Notes under the pieces: model-generated
The model's database searches: none
The model's input: only the letters and a program-made list of their open reading frames with translations
What the model was told of the DNA's origin: nothing
Part shown: piece by piece, positions 9,177 through 16,652 of the stretch
Position numbering within the stretch: the stretch's first letter is position 1
How the letters are laid out: each line of letters begins with the position of its first letter
Position numbers and translations under genes: made by a program
Assembly: GCF_900176255.2 (NCBI RefSeq)
Contig: NZ_FXEG02000005.1
Location: forward strand, 372,001-436,000
Source: Mycobacterium ahvazicum
Lineage (GTDB): Bacteria > Actinomycetota > Actinomycetes > Mycobacteriales > Mycobacteriaceae
Direction: 5' to 3'
Length of the DNA: 64,000 nucleotides

Positions 9177-9231
9177 CGCTAGTCGCACCAAGGGGTCTGC
9201 GCCTGCCGTCACGGTAAGCTCAGGCCCGTCC

Positions 9232-9304
9232 GCCCTCGTAGCTCAGGGGATAGAGCACGGCTCTCCTAAAGCCGGTGTCGCAGGTTCGAATCCTGCCGGG
9301 GGCA
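9232..9304 (+). tRNA. tRNA-Arg (anticodon CCT)
   Basis: Complete cloverleaf: acceptor GCCCTCG (9232-9238) pairs with CGGGGGC (9297-9303), with discriminator A. The T arm is GCAGG-TTCGAAT-CCTGC (9280-9296). The anticodon loop CTCCTAA, between GGCT-type stems, gives CCT. No CCA is encoded. The 3' half serves as an integration-type direct repeat (see 9272-9301) and the last bases lie in the target duplication of the adjacent IS element, which leaves the tRNA intact. Confidence 0.97.
9272..9301 (+). repeat. Putative attL: 30-bp repeat in the tRNA-Arg 3' half
   Basis: A 30-bp stretch of the tRNA (variable region, T arm and part of the acceptor) is repeated exactly at 11627-11656. After it both copies continue with CAC, apart from one extra G on the left. 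Direct repeats of a tRNA 3' end are the classic trace of tyrosine-recombinase integration. No integrase gene lies between the copies. Confidence 0.75.
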
Positions 9305-9313
9305 CGTCAGGGA
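9299..9313 (+). repeat. 15-bp target-site duplication, left copy (right copy 10670-10684)
   Basis: GGGGCACGTCAGGGA is present exactly on both sides of the IS element. It includes the last six bases of the tRNA gene. The following two bases on the right (TG) also match the first two bases of the IS by chance. Confidence 0.85.
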
Positions 9314-10669
9314 TGTATGACCTCGGCTGATGCTTGACGTTTCGATTCCGGGTGATGCCTGACAGTGTTTCGGTTGATCCTTTACAGCGGTTTCGGCTGA
9401 TCCTTGACACTCCCTAGATGAGGGAGTTGAGCGTGGCCGAGCAACGGTATGCGGCCGTGTTGGCGGTGGTCAGTGATGGGTTGTCGATTTCGCAGGTCGC
9501 CGAGAAAGTGGGAGTGTCGCGCCAAACGCTGCACTCGTGGTTAGCCCGCTATGAGGCCGAGGGCCTCGACGGGTTGGCGGATCGGTCGCATCGGCCGGTG
9601 AGTTGTCCGCATCAGATGCCCGCGGCCGTGGAGGCCGCGGTGCTGGAGTTGCGGCGGTCGCGTCCGTATTGGGGGCCGCGGCGGTTGGTGTTCGAGCTCG
9701 CCAAGCGCCAGGTGTCTCCGGTGCCGTCGTCGTCGGCGGTGTATCGGGCGTTGCTGCGGGCTGGCTTGATTGACCCGACCGCCCGGGATCGGCGTTCGCG
9801 CAAGTGGAAACGCTGGGAGCGGGGGGCGCCGATGGAGTTGTGGCAGATGGACATCGTCGGCGGGTTTCCGCTGGCCGACGGCACCTCGGCGAAGGCGTTG
9901 ACGGGTATTGATGATCATTCCCGGATGTGCGTGTGCGCTAAGTTGATGGCGCGTGAGCGCACCCGTGCGGTCTGTGACGGCTTGCGGGCGGCACTAGCGA
10001 CCTACGGGGCGCCCGAGCAGATCTTGACCGATAACGGCAAGGTGTTCACCGGCCGGTTCTTTCATCCGCCGGTGGAGGTGCTCTTCGATGCGATCTGCCG
10101 CGAAAACGGGATCGAGCATCTGCTCACCCAGCCCCGTTCGCCGACAACGACGGGCAAGATCGAGCGGTTCCACCGCAGTCTGCGTGCGGAATTCCTAGGC
10201 AGCGCAGCACCTTTTGCGACTTTGAAGGCCGCCCAGCAAGCCCTCGATGAGTGGGTGGATGACTACAACACCGCCCGACCACACCAATCGCTGAACATGG
10301 ACACCCCCGCCCAGCGGTTCGCCCGCCCCGCCGCCGTGGCCCGGGCCAGCGCGCCGGCGCCACCGGCGGTCGACCGAAGCGGCGATGCCTGGGTCAGTCG
10401 CCGGGTGACCACCAACGGGGCGGTCTGCGTGGCCTGGCAGCAGGTCAGCATCGGGCGCTACTACGCCGGTGCGCGCTGCGATGTCCACGTCGACGGCCAG
10501 CTGCTGCGGTTTTGGATCGGGGATCAAATAGTCAAAACCACCGCCCGCCGCAGCACCGGCGAGGTACGAATCAAACGGGCCATGCGCACCAGCACAGGAC
10601 CCTAAAACACAACACGAGTGTCAAGGATCAACCGAAACAGAAACGTCACCCATCAACCGACTCTGAACA
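9314..10669 (+). mobile_element. IS481-family insertion sequence, 1356 bp, apparently intact
   Basis: The element begins TGTATGACC and ends GAACA, so it has TGT...ACA tips. The terminal 30 bases of the two ends match at about 21 positions as inverted repeats. Inside the ends is an iterated motif of the form TCGGnTGATnCTTGACnnT: four direct copies on the left (about 9323, 9347, 9368 and 9391) and two inverted copies on the right (10617-10637 and 10643-10660), probably transposase-binding sites. It carries one full-length transposase gene and is flanked by a perfect 15-bp target duplication, which indicates a fairly recent insertion. Confidence 0.9.
9418..10605 (+). CDS. IS481-family DDE transposase
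   Basis: 395-residue transposase. An N-terminal helix-turn-helix region (residues 15-60, ISQVAEKVGVSRQTLHSWL) is followed by an HTH_32/linker segment and an rve integrase core. The catalytic triad is visible: Asp145 in WQMDIVGG, Asp205 in LTDNGKVF and Glu249 in TTGKIERFHR. The C-terminal part (TARPHQSLNMDTPAQRF, then a beta-rich tail) is usual for the family. No frameshift is seen, so the enzyme should be functional. The start ATG at 9418 follows the last terminal repeat by a few bases. Confidence 0.95.
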   Translation: MRELSVAEQRYAAVLAVVSDGLSISQVAEKVGVSRQTLHSWLARYEAEGLDGLADRSHRPVSCPHQMPAAVEAAVLELRRSRPYWGPRRLVFELAKRQVSPVPSSSAVYRALLRAGLIDPTARDRRSRKWKRWERGAPMELWQMDIVGGFPLADGTSAKALTGIDDHSRMCVCAKLMARERTRAVCDGLRAALATYGAPEQILTDNGKVFTGRFFHPPVEVLFDAICRENGIEHLLTQPRSPTTTGKIERFHRSLRAEFLGSAAPFATLKAAQQALDEWVDDYNTARPHQSLNMDTPAQRFARPAAVARASAPAPPAVDRSGDAWVSRRVTTNGAVCVAWQQVSIGRYYAGARCDVHVDGQLLRFWIGDQIVKTTARRSTGEVRIKRAMRTSTGP

Positions 10670-10813
10670 GGGGCACGTCAGGGATGGGAGCAGCTGCATT
10701 GTTTTGGCGGTGCTCATGCTTCGGCGCTCGATGTCCGGGCTCCCGTCGTTTCTTTCAAAATCAAATCAGAGCTGCCGCCCGTGGTTTTCGGGTTGATGAG
10801 GGGTCACGAGGGG

Positions 10814-11521
10814 TCACCAGATGACCACCTGGGCGTTGTCGCCGCCATAGCATCGCGTTGAGATCTTCGTCGATCCGTCGCTGAAGTAGGCGGGGTATCC
10901 GCTGATGCAGGTCATGTCGTAGCCGTTGCCGGTGACAGGCGAGTATGCGGTGAAGTTTCTGGACATTCCTGTGGCGTAGAAGATTTGGCGGACGTTGGCG
11001 GCGAATGCGCATGTGGTGTGGCCGCCCACGACGCCTTCGTGCCCGTCCGGGCAGATGGTGAAGACGTCGTTGCCGCCAGCGGCTGGCGGGGGTGCGGCTT
11101 GAGCGGTAACGGTGGTCGGCGGTGGTGTCACGGTCACCGTCGGTTGGGGTTGAGCTACGACAGTCGGTGGAGGCTGGGCGACACCACCAGGCGATGCCGT
11201 CGGCAAGTTAGCGGGTGCCGCAGCCGGGGCTAACAGGACCGGCGTCACCGGGGTCGCCGCACGCTTGGTGTCATTGCCGTCGCTGAATAGGGCAACGACG
11301 CCAAAGATGGCGAAAGCGACGACGACGCCGCACAACAGGCCGACGCCCGCGATCATCCACACGGATCGCCAGGGCCGCGACAACGCGACGGTGGCGGGTT
11401 CCTCGTTCGACCATGCATGACCGAACGCAGCCTCGGTCGGCGGTGACACCACGGTGGTTGGGTCGTCTGCGGCGCCGACTGTCGTAGCCGGCTGACCATC
11501 AGCAATCTCGTCGGCGGCCAT
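10814..11521 (-). CDS. Membrane-anchored protein with Pro-rich linker and Cys-containing extracellular domain
   Basis: 235 residues. The N-terminal 50 residues are polar, a single helix spans about residues 53-78 (WMIAGVGLLCGVVVAFAIFG), a Pro/Ala/Thr-rich linker covers about 88-150, and the C-terminal domain (about 152-235) has four cysteines with the pattern CPDG...TTCAFAANV...SPVTGNGYDMTC...TRCYGG. This extracellular module is familiar from several mycobacterial membrane proteins, but its function is unknown to me. It is the only non-IS gene between the two tRNA-derived repeats. The start ATG at 11521 has AGGGGGA upstream. Confidence 0.75.
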   Translation of the reverse strand: MAADEIADGQPATTVGAADDPTTVVSPPTEAAFGHAWSNEEPATVALSRPWRSVWMIAGVGLLCGVVVAFAIFGVVALFSDGNDTKRAATPVTPVLLAPAAAPANLPTASPGGVAQPPPTVVAQPQPTVTVTPPPTTVTAQAAPPPAAGGNDVFTICPDGHEGVVGGHTTCAFAANVRQIFYATGMSRNFTAYSPVTGNGYDMTCISGYPAYFSDGSTKISTRCYGGDNAQVVIW

Positions 11522-11626
11522 CGCGCCTCCCCCTAGTTCGCTTCTCGATTAGTTTGCGCCAGCGGTAGGACAGCTGTCTCGAGAATCCCAGCAGCCCGGA
11601 GACCCGGTTTCCGTGTCCGTCACCAA

Positions 11627-11656
11627 CCGGTGTCGCAGGTTCGAATCCTGCCGGGG
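11627..11656 (+). repeat. Putative attR: displaced tRNA-Arg 3' half
   Basis: Exact copy of 9272-9301, again followed by CAC. The preceding 60 bases cannot form an acceptor, D or anticodon arm, so this is a partial tRNA copy and not a second tRNA gene. It marks the right limit of a 2.4-kb insert that is only about 1 kb without the IS element. Confidence 0.75.
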
Positions 11657-11733
11657 CACAGGCCGCCGCGTATGCCGTCCGATGATGCCTGGGACACCCG
11701 AAAGTTGTCGTACCCCGCTGCGATGATGTGGTT

Positions 11734-12993
11734 ATGTCGTTGGCCGCTTCGTGTAGCGCTGTTGAATCGCGCCCGGCGGACCGTCTGGGGGTGTTGTTTG
11801 AGGAGTTGGCGGAGTTGGCCGGTCAGCGTAATGCGATTGATGGGCGCATCGTGGAAATCGCCGCTGAGATCGAGCGCGACGAGCTGTGCGGAGCCACCGG
11901 CGCACGCTCAGTCGCAGCATTGCTGGGCTGGAAGCTCGCCCTGTCTCCGGCCAATGCCCACACGATCACCACCGTCGCGGGCCGGCTCGAGGAATTCCCG
12001 CGCTGCGCGGCCGGGCTGGCCGAGGGTCGGCTGTCGCTGGATCAGGTCGGCGTCATCGCCGCCCGGGCCGGTGAGGGATCTGATGAGCACTATGCGGCGC
12101 TGGCCGAGGTCGCCACGGTCAGCCAGTTGCGCACCGCGGTCAAACTCGAACCACGACCCGACCCCGATCCCGCACGCCCCGCACCGGCGCCCTCGATCAC
12201 CAAAACCTCCACCGACGAGGGCAGCTGCTACCGGATCAAACTCCCCCACCTAGATGCCGCGAAGTTCGATGCGGCCTTGGCCTCACACCGGGACGCGCTT
12301 TTCGCCGAATGGAAACGCGATCACGCCGAAAGCGACCCCGAGGACAGGCCACCGCTGCCGGGCACCGTCGACGCGTTGATGCGCCTGGTGGAGGCCGGCT
12401 GGGACGCCGAGGCGGCCCGCCGCCCGCACGGGCAGCACACCACCGTGGTCGTGCACCTCGACGTGCAGCAGCGTGCTGCCGCGCTGCATCTGGGTCCGCT
12501 GCTGACCGACGCCGAACGCCAATACCTGACCTGTGATGCCACCTGCGAGGTCTGGTTCGAACGCGGCGGCGAGGTCATCGGTGCCGGCCGTGCGTCCCGG
12601 GTGATCAGCCGGCGGCTGCGCCGCGCGCTGGAGCACCGCCACCGCAGCTGCGCGGTGCCCGGGTGTGGGGCCACCCGCGGTCTGCACGCCCACCACCTCC
12701 GGCACTGGGAAGACGGCGGCCCCACCGAACTAGCCAACCTGGTACTGCTCTGCCCGTATCACCACCGCTGCCACCACCGCGGCCTGATCACCATCAGCGG
12801 ACCCGCCGACGCTCTCACCGTCACCGACGAAACCGACCCTGCCCCGGACCCACCGGCGAACGCGCCCAATGGTGGTGGTACGAACCCTTCCAACCCCAAC
12901 CACCACCCAACTAGACCAGTCACCGGGCGAATGCATCGAACCCCAAACACACCGGGGCATAACGAAATTCATTCGCGCCACCGGGTCGAGTGA
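11734..12993 (+). CDS. DUF222/HNH endonuclease domain protein (13E12 repeat family)
   Basis: About 419 residues. The N-terminal DUF222 region (RLGVLFEELAELAGQRNAIDGRIVEI) is followed by a C-terminal HNH nuclease motif: CAVPGCGATRGLHAHHLRHW, then NLVLLCPYHHRCHH. Such proteins make up the 13E12 repeat family of mycobacteria; they are multicopy and a 13E12 repeat serves as an integration site for prophage phiRv1 in M. tuberculosis. The tail after the nuclease (residues about 365-419) is low-complexity Pro/Asn/Thr-rich. It starts 78 bp after the right tRNA-derived repeat; a GTG at 11728 is an alternative start. Confidence 0.88.
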   Translation: MSLAASCSAVESRPADRLGVLFEELAELAGQRNAIDGRIVEIAAEIERDELCGATGARSVAALLGWKLALSPANAHTITTVAGRLEEFPRCAAGLAEGRLSLDQVGVIAARAGEGSDEHYAALAEVATVSQLRTAVKLEPRPDPDPARPAPAPSITKTSTDEGSCYRIKLPHLDAAKFDAALASHRDALFAEWKRDHAESDPEDRPPLPGTVDALMRLVEAGWDAEAARRPHGQHTTVVVHLDVQQRAAALHLGPLLTDAERQYLTCDATCEVWFERGGEVIGAGRASRVISRRLRRALEHRHRSCAVPGCGATRGLHAHHLRHWEDGGPTELANLVLLCPYHHRCHHRGLITISGPADALTVTDETDPAPDPPANAPNGGGTNPSNPNHHPTRPVTGRMHRTPNTPGHNEIHSRHRVE

Positions 12994-13006
12994 TTCGGCG
13001 TGTAGA

Positions 13007-14035
13007 TCAGCTGAAGCGGACGGTTGATGTCGCCAGACCGAAGATCTTGCGGCCGCCTGACTTCGCGCCGACGATGACGACACCGCTGCGAGTTTCCGGA
13101 TCCAACGACTTGACCCGGCCGCTGTACTCGATGTCCGCGCCCTCGGCGGCCGACACGACCACGGGCTGGGACAGCCGCACCGCGTAGCGGGTCACCGCGC
13201 CCGGGTCGCCAGTCCAGGTCGAGGCAAACGCGGCTCCCAAACCCATCGTGAGCATGCCGTGGGCGATCACGTCCGGCTGTCCCGCCATTTTGGCGAGGTT
13301 CTCGTCCCAGTGCAGCGGGTTCGCATCGCAGGCCACCCCGGCGTAGTTCACCAGGTCGCCGCGGGACAACCGGGCGTGGTGCACCGGTAACTCGTCGCCG
13401 ACCTTCACGTCATCGAAACACGGCGTCCCCGGGGTGCGGGCGGTCCCTCCTTGGGAGATCAGAACCTCGTCCGCCGGGCGCACTGTCTTCTGGTAGTCCG
13501 CGTCCGAGTAGTCGATGCCGGCGAGGTTCACGTCGTGCATCATCACTTGCTGCGCGGTCCCCCTGATCGCCGGATCGACGTCCTCGGCGGTGACGCCGAC
13601 GACGGTGGTGTGCAAGGTGTGCACCCGCTCGCCGGCGGTGTCGGTGAAGGTATTGGTCACGGTGATCAGGTCCCTGCCTGCGAACCTGCGCACCGAGGAC
13701 AATTCGACGTCGATGTGCAGTTCGTCGCCGGCCACGATCGGCCGGTGCTGCTCGAAGACCTCCTCGGTCTGCAGGTACATCTCGTACCCAATGACCACCG
13801 ATTCGAAGAGGCGCCGGTTTGCCGCCATGGCCGGGGCCGACGTGAACGTCAGCGGCGCCACGACGTCCGAATATCCCAACTCCGCGGCAGCGGCGACATC
13901 CCAGTGCGCAGGGTGATAGTCCTGAACGGCACGCGCGAATTCGCGCAGCTTCTCGCGGCCGACCTGATAGATGTCTTCCATCGCGTAGTAATGGCCGACC
14001 CGCGATTCGAGCGTCGACGAGTCTGCTGCCGTCAT
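13007..14035 (-). CDS. Fused HadA/HadB-type MaoC (3R)-hydroxyacyl dehydratase
   Basis: 342-residue double hot-dog protein. The N-terminal half (about 1-150) is HadA-like with FAS1-type MaoC dehydratase features; the C-terminal half carries the R-hydratase motif YAGVACDANPLHWDENLAK and then IAHGMLTMG, with Asp and His as catalytic residues. It would hydrate or dehydrate (3R)-hydroxyacyl-CoA/ACP thioesters in fatty-acid or steroid side-chain metabolism; the exact substrate is unknown. ATG at 14035 is chosen over upstream options because GGTGGGG precedes it. It converges with the HNH gene (13-bp gap). A 231-bp AT-richer gap lies upstream, containing an inverted CGCTAT/ATAGCG pair (14192-14210). 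Confidence 0.85.
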   Translation of the reverse strand: MTAADSSTLESRVGHYYAMEDIYQVGREKLREFARAVQDYHPAHWDVAAAAELGYSDVVAPLTFTSAPAMAANRRLFESVVIGYEMYLQTEEVFEQHRPIVAGDELHIDVELSSVRRFAGRDLITVTNTFTDTAGERVHTLHTTVVGVTAEDVDPAIRGTAQQVMMHDVNLAGIDYSDADYQKTVRPADEVLISQGGTARTPGTPCFDDVKVGDELPVHHARLSRGDLVNYAGVACDANPLHWDENLAKMAGQPDVIAHGMLTMGLGAAFASTWTGDPGAVTRYAVRLSQPVVVSAAEGADIEYSGRVKSLDPETRSGVVIVGAKSGGRKIFGLATSTVRFS

Positions 14036-14266
14036 CAGTTTCCCCACCTGTTCTATTCGGTTGCCCCCTGAGGCCAACCAAAGAACACTAGCGTGCGGAC
14101 ACCATGGCAATACGCACCGATACTGTTTCGCCGAAAAATCACAGCACAATCCGAAACCACTTCGCCAAATAGACTGGACGCCTTAGCTATTCGCTATAGA
14201 CGCGATAGCGCAAGACTAAATCTATTCCAGCACTGGACTATTCATTACAGATCGATGATGGCCGGA

Positions 14267-14905
14267 TCACGCACCGGTGACCGCCGGAGGCCGTTGCGCC
14301 CAGTCCGGACGACGGCCGAGGTGGCACAGAATGCGGTCGAAATCGTCGCCGCCCGCCACCTCGAGCGCGGGCCCGAACGGGGCACCCTGATCGCCGCGGA
14401 ATTCGCCGTCGGGCACGGCCAGCACCAGGGGCAACGCGGCGGCAATAACATCGGCGGGTAGCTCGTAGCGCTGGCCCAGCGATGCGGCGACATCCCAGCC
14501 GTGCACGACGTAGTCGACGAAGTGAAAGCCCATCGCCATCGCGCCGGGAACCGCAGCGCCCTCGCCGAACTCGGGCAGCCGGAAAGGCGTTTCGCTTAAG
14601 CCATCCGCGGCGAACGCGTCGATTACGTCGAGGGCGGCATCGGCATAGACGCGCCCGTGATCGGCCCTCACCGCGTCGACGACAGCGTCCGCATTCCACT
14701 TATCGAGATCTGCACCGGCGCCTCGCGCCGCCGCGGCGAAACCACGATGTTGAACGGTCATATGGGCGAGAAGATCCAGCAGCGTCCAATCTCCACAGGG
14801 CGTCGGCTTGGCGAAGTCGGCATGCGTGACAGCGTTGACGATGTCGATCGAGTGCAACAGCGCGATGCGATGCAGTGGGCGGATGTCGGCCGAATTAATA
14901 ATCAT
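14267..14905 (-). CDS. TIGR03086-type metal-binding protein (mycothiol-dependent/DinB-like fold)
   Basis: 212 residues of the maleylpyruvate-isomerase N-terminal/DinB-like superfamily. Typical features are PCGDWTLLDLLAHMTVQHRGFAAAA near residue 35-60 (metal-ligand His) and GFHFVDYVVHGWDVA (His pair) near residue 130. Members bind a divalent metal and often use mycothiol; the reaction of this one is unknown. The start ATG at 14905 diverges from a MarR regulator across a 51-bp gap holding a palindrome, so it is probably the regulator's target. Confidence 0.85.
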   Translation of the reverse strand: MIINSADIRPLHRIALLHSIDIVNAVTHADFAKPTPCGDWTLLDLLAHMTVQHRGFAAAARGAGADLDKWNADAVVDAVRADHGRVYADAALDVIDAFAADGLSETPFRLPEFGEGAAVPGAMAMGFHFVDYVVHGWDVAASLGQRYELPADVIAAALPLVLAVPDGEFRGDQGAPFGPALEVAGGDDFDRILCHLGRRPDWAQRPPAVTGA

Positions 14906-14915
14906 TTGCTTACCA

Positions 14916-14929
14916 TATGCGCACGCATA
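14916..14929. promoter_or_regulatory. Inverted repeat TATGCG-CA-CGCATA, likely MarR operator
   Basis: Perfect 6-bp arms in the 51-bp gap between the divergent TIGR03086 gene and the MarR gene; a second small palindrome ATTGCAAT follows at 14933-14940. Position and symmetry fit autoregulation by the adjacent MarR protein. Confidence 0.5.
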
Positions 14930-14956
14930 CGATATTGCAATGCCTATGATGGCGCG

Positions 14957-15394
14957 GTGGTTGCGAAGTCGCCGGACCGGCGCCCTGACCTGGCCGCGAT
15001 GATGGCGCCGCTGCTGCGCGAGCTGGTCGCGGCCGAGGAACCGGTCCTGGCCGCCCACGGCATGACGATGTGGGGCTACGTCGTGCTGCTGGCGCTGGAC
15101 CGGTCGTCGATGCGCACCCAGGCCGCGCTGGCCACGGCGATCGGCGCCGACAAGACCCGCATTATTCGCACGCTCGACGACCTGCAGGACGACGGTTACA
15201 TCGAACGACGGCCCGACCCGGAGGATCGCCGAGTGCGGTTGCTCGCCATCACCGAAGCCGGTCGGCGCGTCAAAGACGCCGTGCAGAGTGAGATCCAGCG
15301 CGGCGAAGAACGCTGGCTCGGTGAACTCAGCGCCGAGGAGCGAAGGATCTTCCTGCGGTCCCTCCAGCGGCTGGCTCCCCGCGATTGGGGATGA
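14957..15394 (+). CDS. MarR-family transcriptional regulator
   Basis: About 145 residues with a winged helix-turn-helix: TQAALATAIGADKTRIIRTLDDLQDDGYIERRPDPEDRR is the recognition region and wing, the DxRxR signature of MarR proteins being present as DPEDRRVR. It probably senses a small phenolic or lipid ligand and represses the divergent TIGR03086 gene. The start is taken as GTG at 14957; the nearby ATG codons are out of frame. No second target is obvious. Confidence 0.85.
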   Translation: MVAKSPDRRPDLAAMMAPLLRELVAAEEPVLAAHGMTMWGYVVLLALDRSSMRTQAALATAIGADKTRIIRTLDDLQDDGYIERRPDPEDRRVRLLAITEAGRRVKDAVQSEIQRGEERWLGELSAEERRIFLRSLQRLAPRDWG

Positions 15395-15462
15395 CAGATG
15401 ACACGGTGGCACGAAATATTTGCCCACCGGAAAGCGCTGGCTAATTAGGTACATCCAAACAA

Positions 15463-15477
15463 TGCGGGATTCCCGCA
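15463..15477. promoter_or_regulatory. Perfect palindrome TGCGGGA-T-TCCCGCA
   Basis: 15-bp perfect inverted repeat in the 189-bp gap between the MarR gene and the AraC-type gene, followed within a few bases by a second imperfect one (GCGAT...ATCGC). It may be an operator for the AraC gene or an RNA hairpin ending the MarR transcript. Confidence 0.35.
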
Positions 15478-15583
15478 CGCGATGCGCTGGATCGCACATC
15501 CAGTAGGCCGGTTCTCCTAGACGGGCATACTCGATGGTCATTTGGTCGGGCACGAGGGTGGGAAGAGGCGAATCCGAGCTGCC

Positions 15584-16630
15584 ATGAATAGCGGGAATCA
15601 AGTCAGCGTCAGGGCGCAGCGACCACGCGTGGTGAGTAGCTACGTCGCCCAGCGCAGCGACACGCGTAGCGCCCTCGGCGATCCCGCCGGCTACTGGGTC
15701 GACCACGTCTGCGCCAATCACGGCTCGCTGCACTTCGTTTTTCCAGACATGGCGAAGTTCAGAGCAGGCAGCATCGTCCAGCACAACGGAGATCACCGCG
15801 TCGTCGATTTCTGGTCGGAGGGCCTGCATTACGCGAAAACCAACGCCGACGTGCGTGCCGACGGCGATCTCGGGAGCATGCTGTTCATCATCCGCAGCGG
15901 CGTTCTCGACTTTGAGCAAGACAGCCGCCAGGTCCGGCTACAGCCGGGACAGGCTCTGCTGCTGAGCAAGTCCCGTGCTCTTCAGATCCGCCACAATTCC
16001 TGGGCGCGGGGCTGGACGTTCGATGTGGCGGACGCACGCCGGCCCCTCAACTTGCCGGAAGGCCCCGTCGCGATGGACTTCCGGCGCGGGCTCGGCTCGG
16101 TGGTCAGCGCGATGATCTCGACCGTGAGCCTGCAGCACGACACCCTCGACGACTACGAGTTCTCGCGGTCCTGCGCCACCATCAACGACCTGTTGTTCGC
16201 GTGCATGACCGGTCGCGGCGGAACTCCTGACACCCTCGGTTCAGTCGAGCAAGCGGTGCGCGAACACGTCGCGCGGTACGCGAGCAATCCGGACCTCACG
16301 CCGACCGGCGTCGCCCACGCACTGGGCTGGTCGGTGCGTCAAATCCAGTTGGCCTTGCAACGCGCCGGGACCACGGCCAGCGATCTGATCCGCACCACAC
16401 GGCTCACCCGCGCCGCAGATCTGCTTCGCCAGTCGCCGCCGAACACCCCGATCGACGCCATCGCGACCGCCAGTGGCTTTCGTTCCAGGAGCACCTTCAA
16501 CACCGTCTTCAAGCAGCATTTCGGCATCACCCCGAGCGAGGCGCGGATTCGCGGTGTGCCACAACGGGATTGCGATCACCGCGCGAGTCTGCTCTTGCAC
16601 CACGCGAAGGATTGCTCCACCGCGCCCTGA
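15584..16630 (+). CDS. AraC-family transcriptional regulator
   Basis: 348 residues. The N-terminal 200 residues form an AraC-binding-like (cupin-related) ligand domain; the C-terminal 100 residues carry two helix-turn-helix motifs, GVAHALGWSVRQIQLALQRAG and IDAIATASGFRSRSTFNTVF, followed by FGITPSEAR, the AraC/XylS signature. The effector is unknown. ATG at 15584 is preferred over an upstream TTG at 15542. No catabolic gene is next to it: the downstream gene is a convergent diguanylate cyclase, so its targets may be elsewhere or itself. Confidence 0.88.
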   Translation: MNSGNQVSVRAQRPRVVSSYVAQRSDTRSALGDPAGYWVDHVCANHGSLHFVFPDMAKFRAGSIVQHNGDHRVVDFWSEGLHYAKTNADVRADGDLGSMLFIIRSGVLDFEQDSRQVRLQPGQALLLSKSRALQIRHNSWARGWTFDVADARRPLNLPEGPVAMDFRRGLGSVVSAMISTVSLQHDTLDDYEFSRSCATINDLLFACMTGRGGTPDTLGSVEQAVREHVARYASNPDLTPTGVAHALGWSVRQIQLALQRAGTTASDLIRTTRLTRAADLLRQSPPNTPIDAIATASGFRSRSTFNTVFKQHFGITPSEARIRGVPQRDCDHRASLLLHHAKDCSTAP

Positions 16631-16652
16631 TGGACGGGAAGCCCTTAGCAAC

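Noticed and set aside
11585..11660. Second tRNA-Arg gene
   Set aside because: Only the 3' half is present; no acceptor partner, D arm or anticodon arm can be drawn from the preceding bases.
14192..14210. CGCTAT-N7-ATAGCG pair upstream of the MaoC gene
   Set aside because: Short arms in an AT-richer gap more than 150 bp from the start; could be chance, so mentioned only with the gene.
14906..15919. Leftward extension of the TIGR03086 gene to 15919
   Set aside because: The extension is antisense to the MarR and AraC genes and has no similarity; the ATG at 14905 gives the usual family length.
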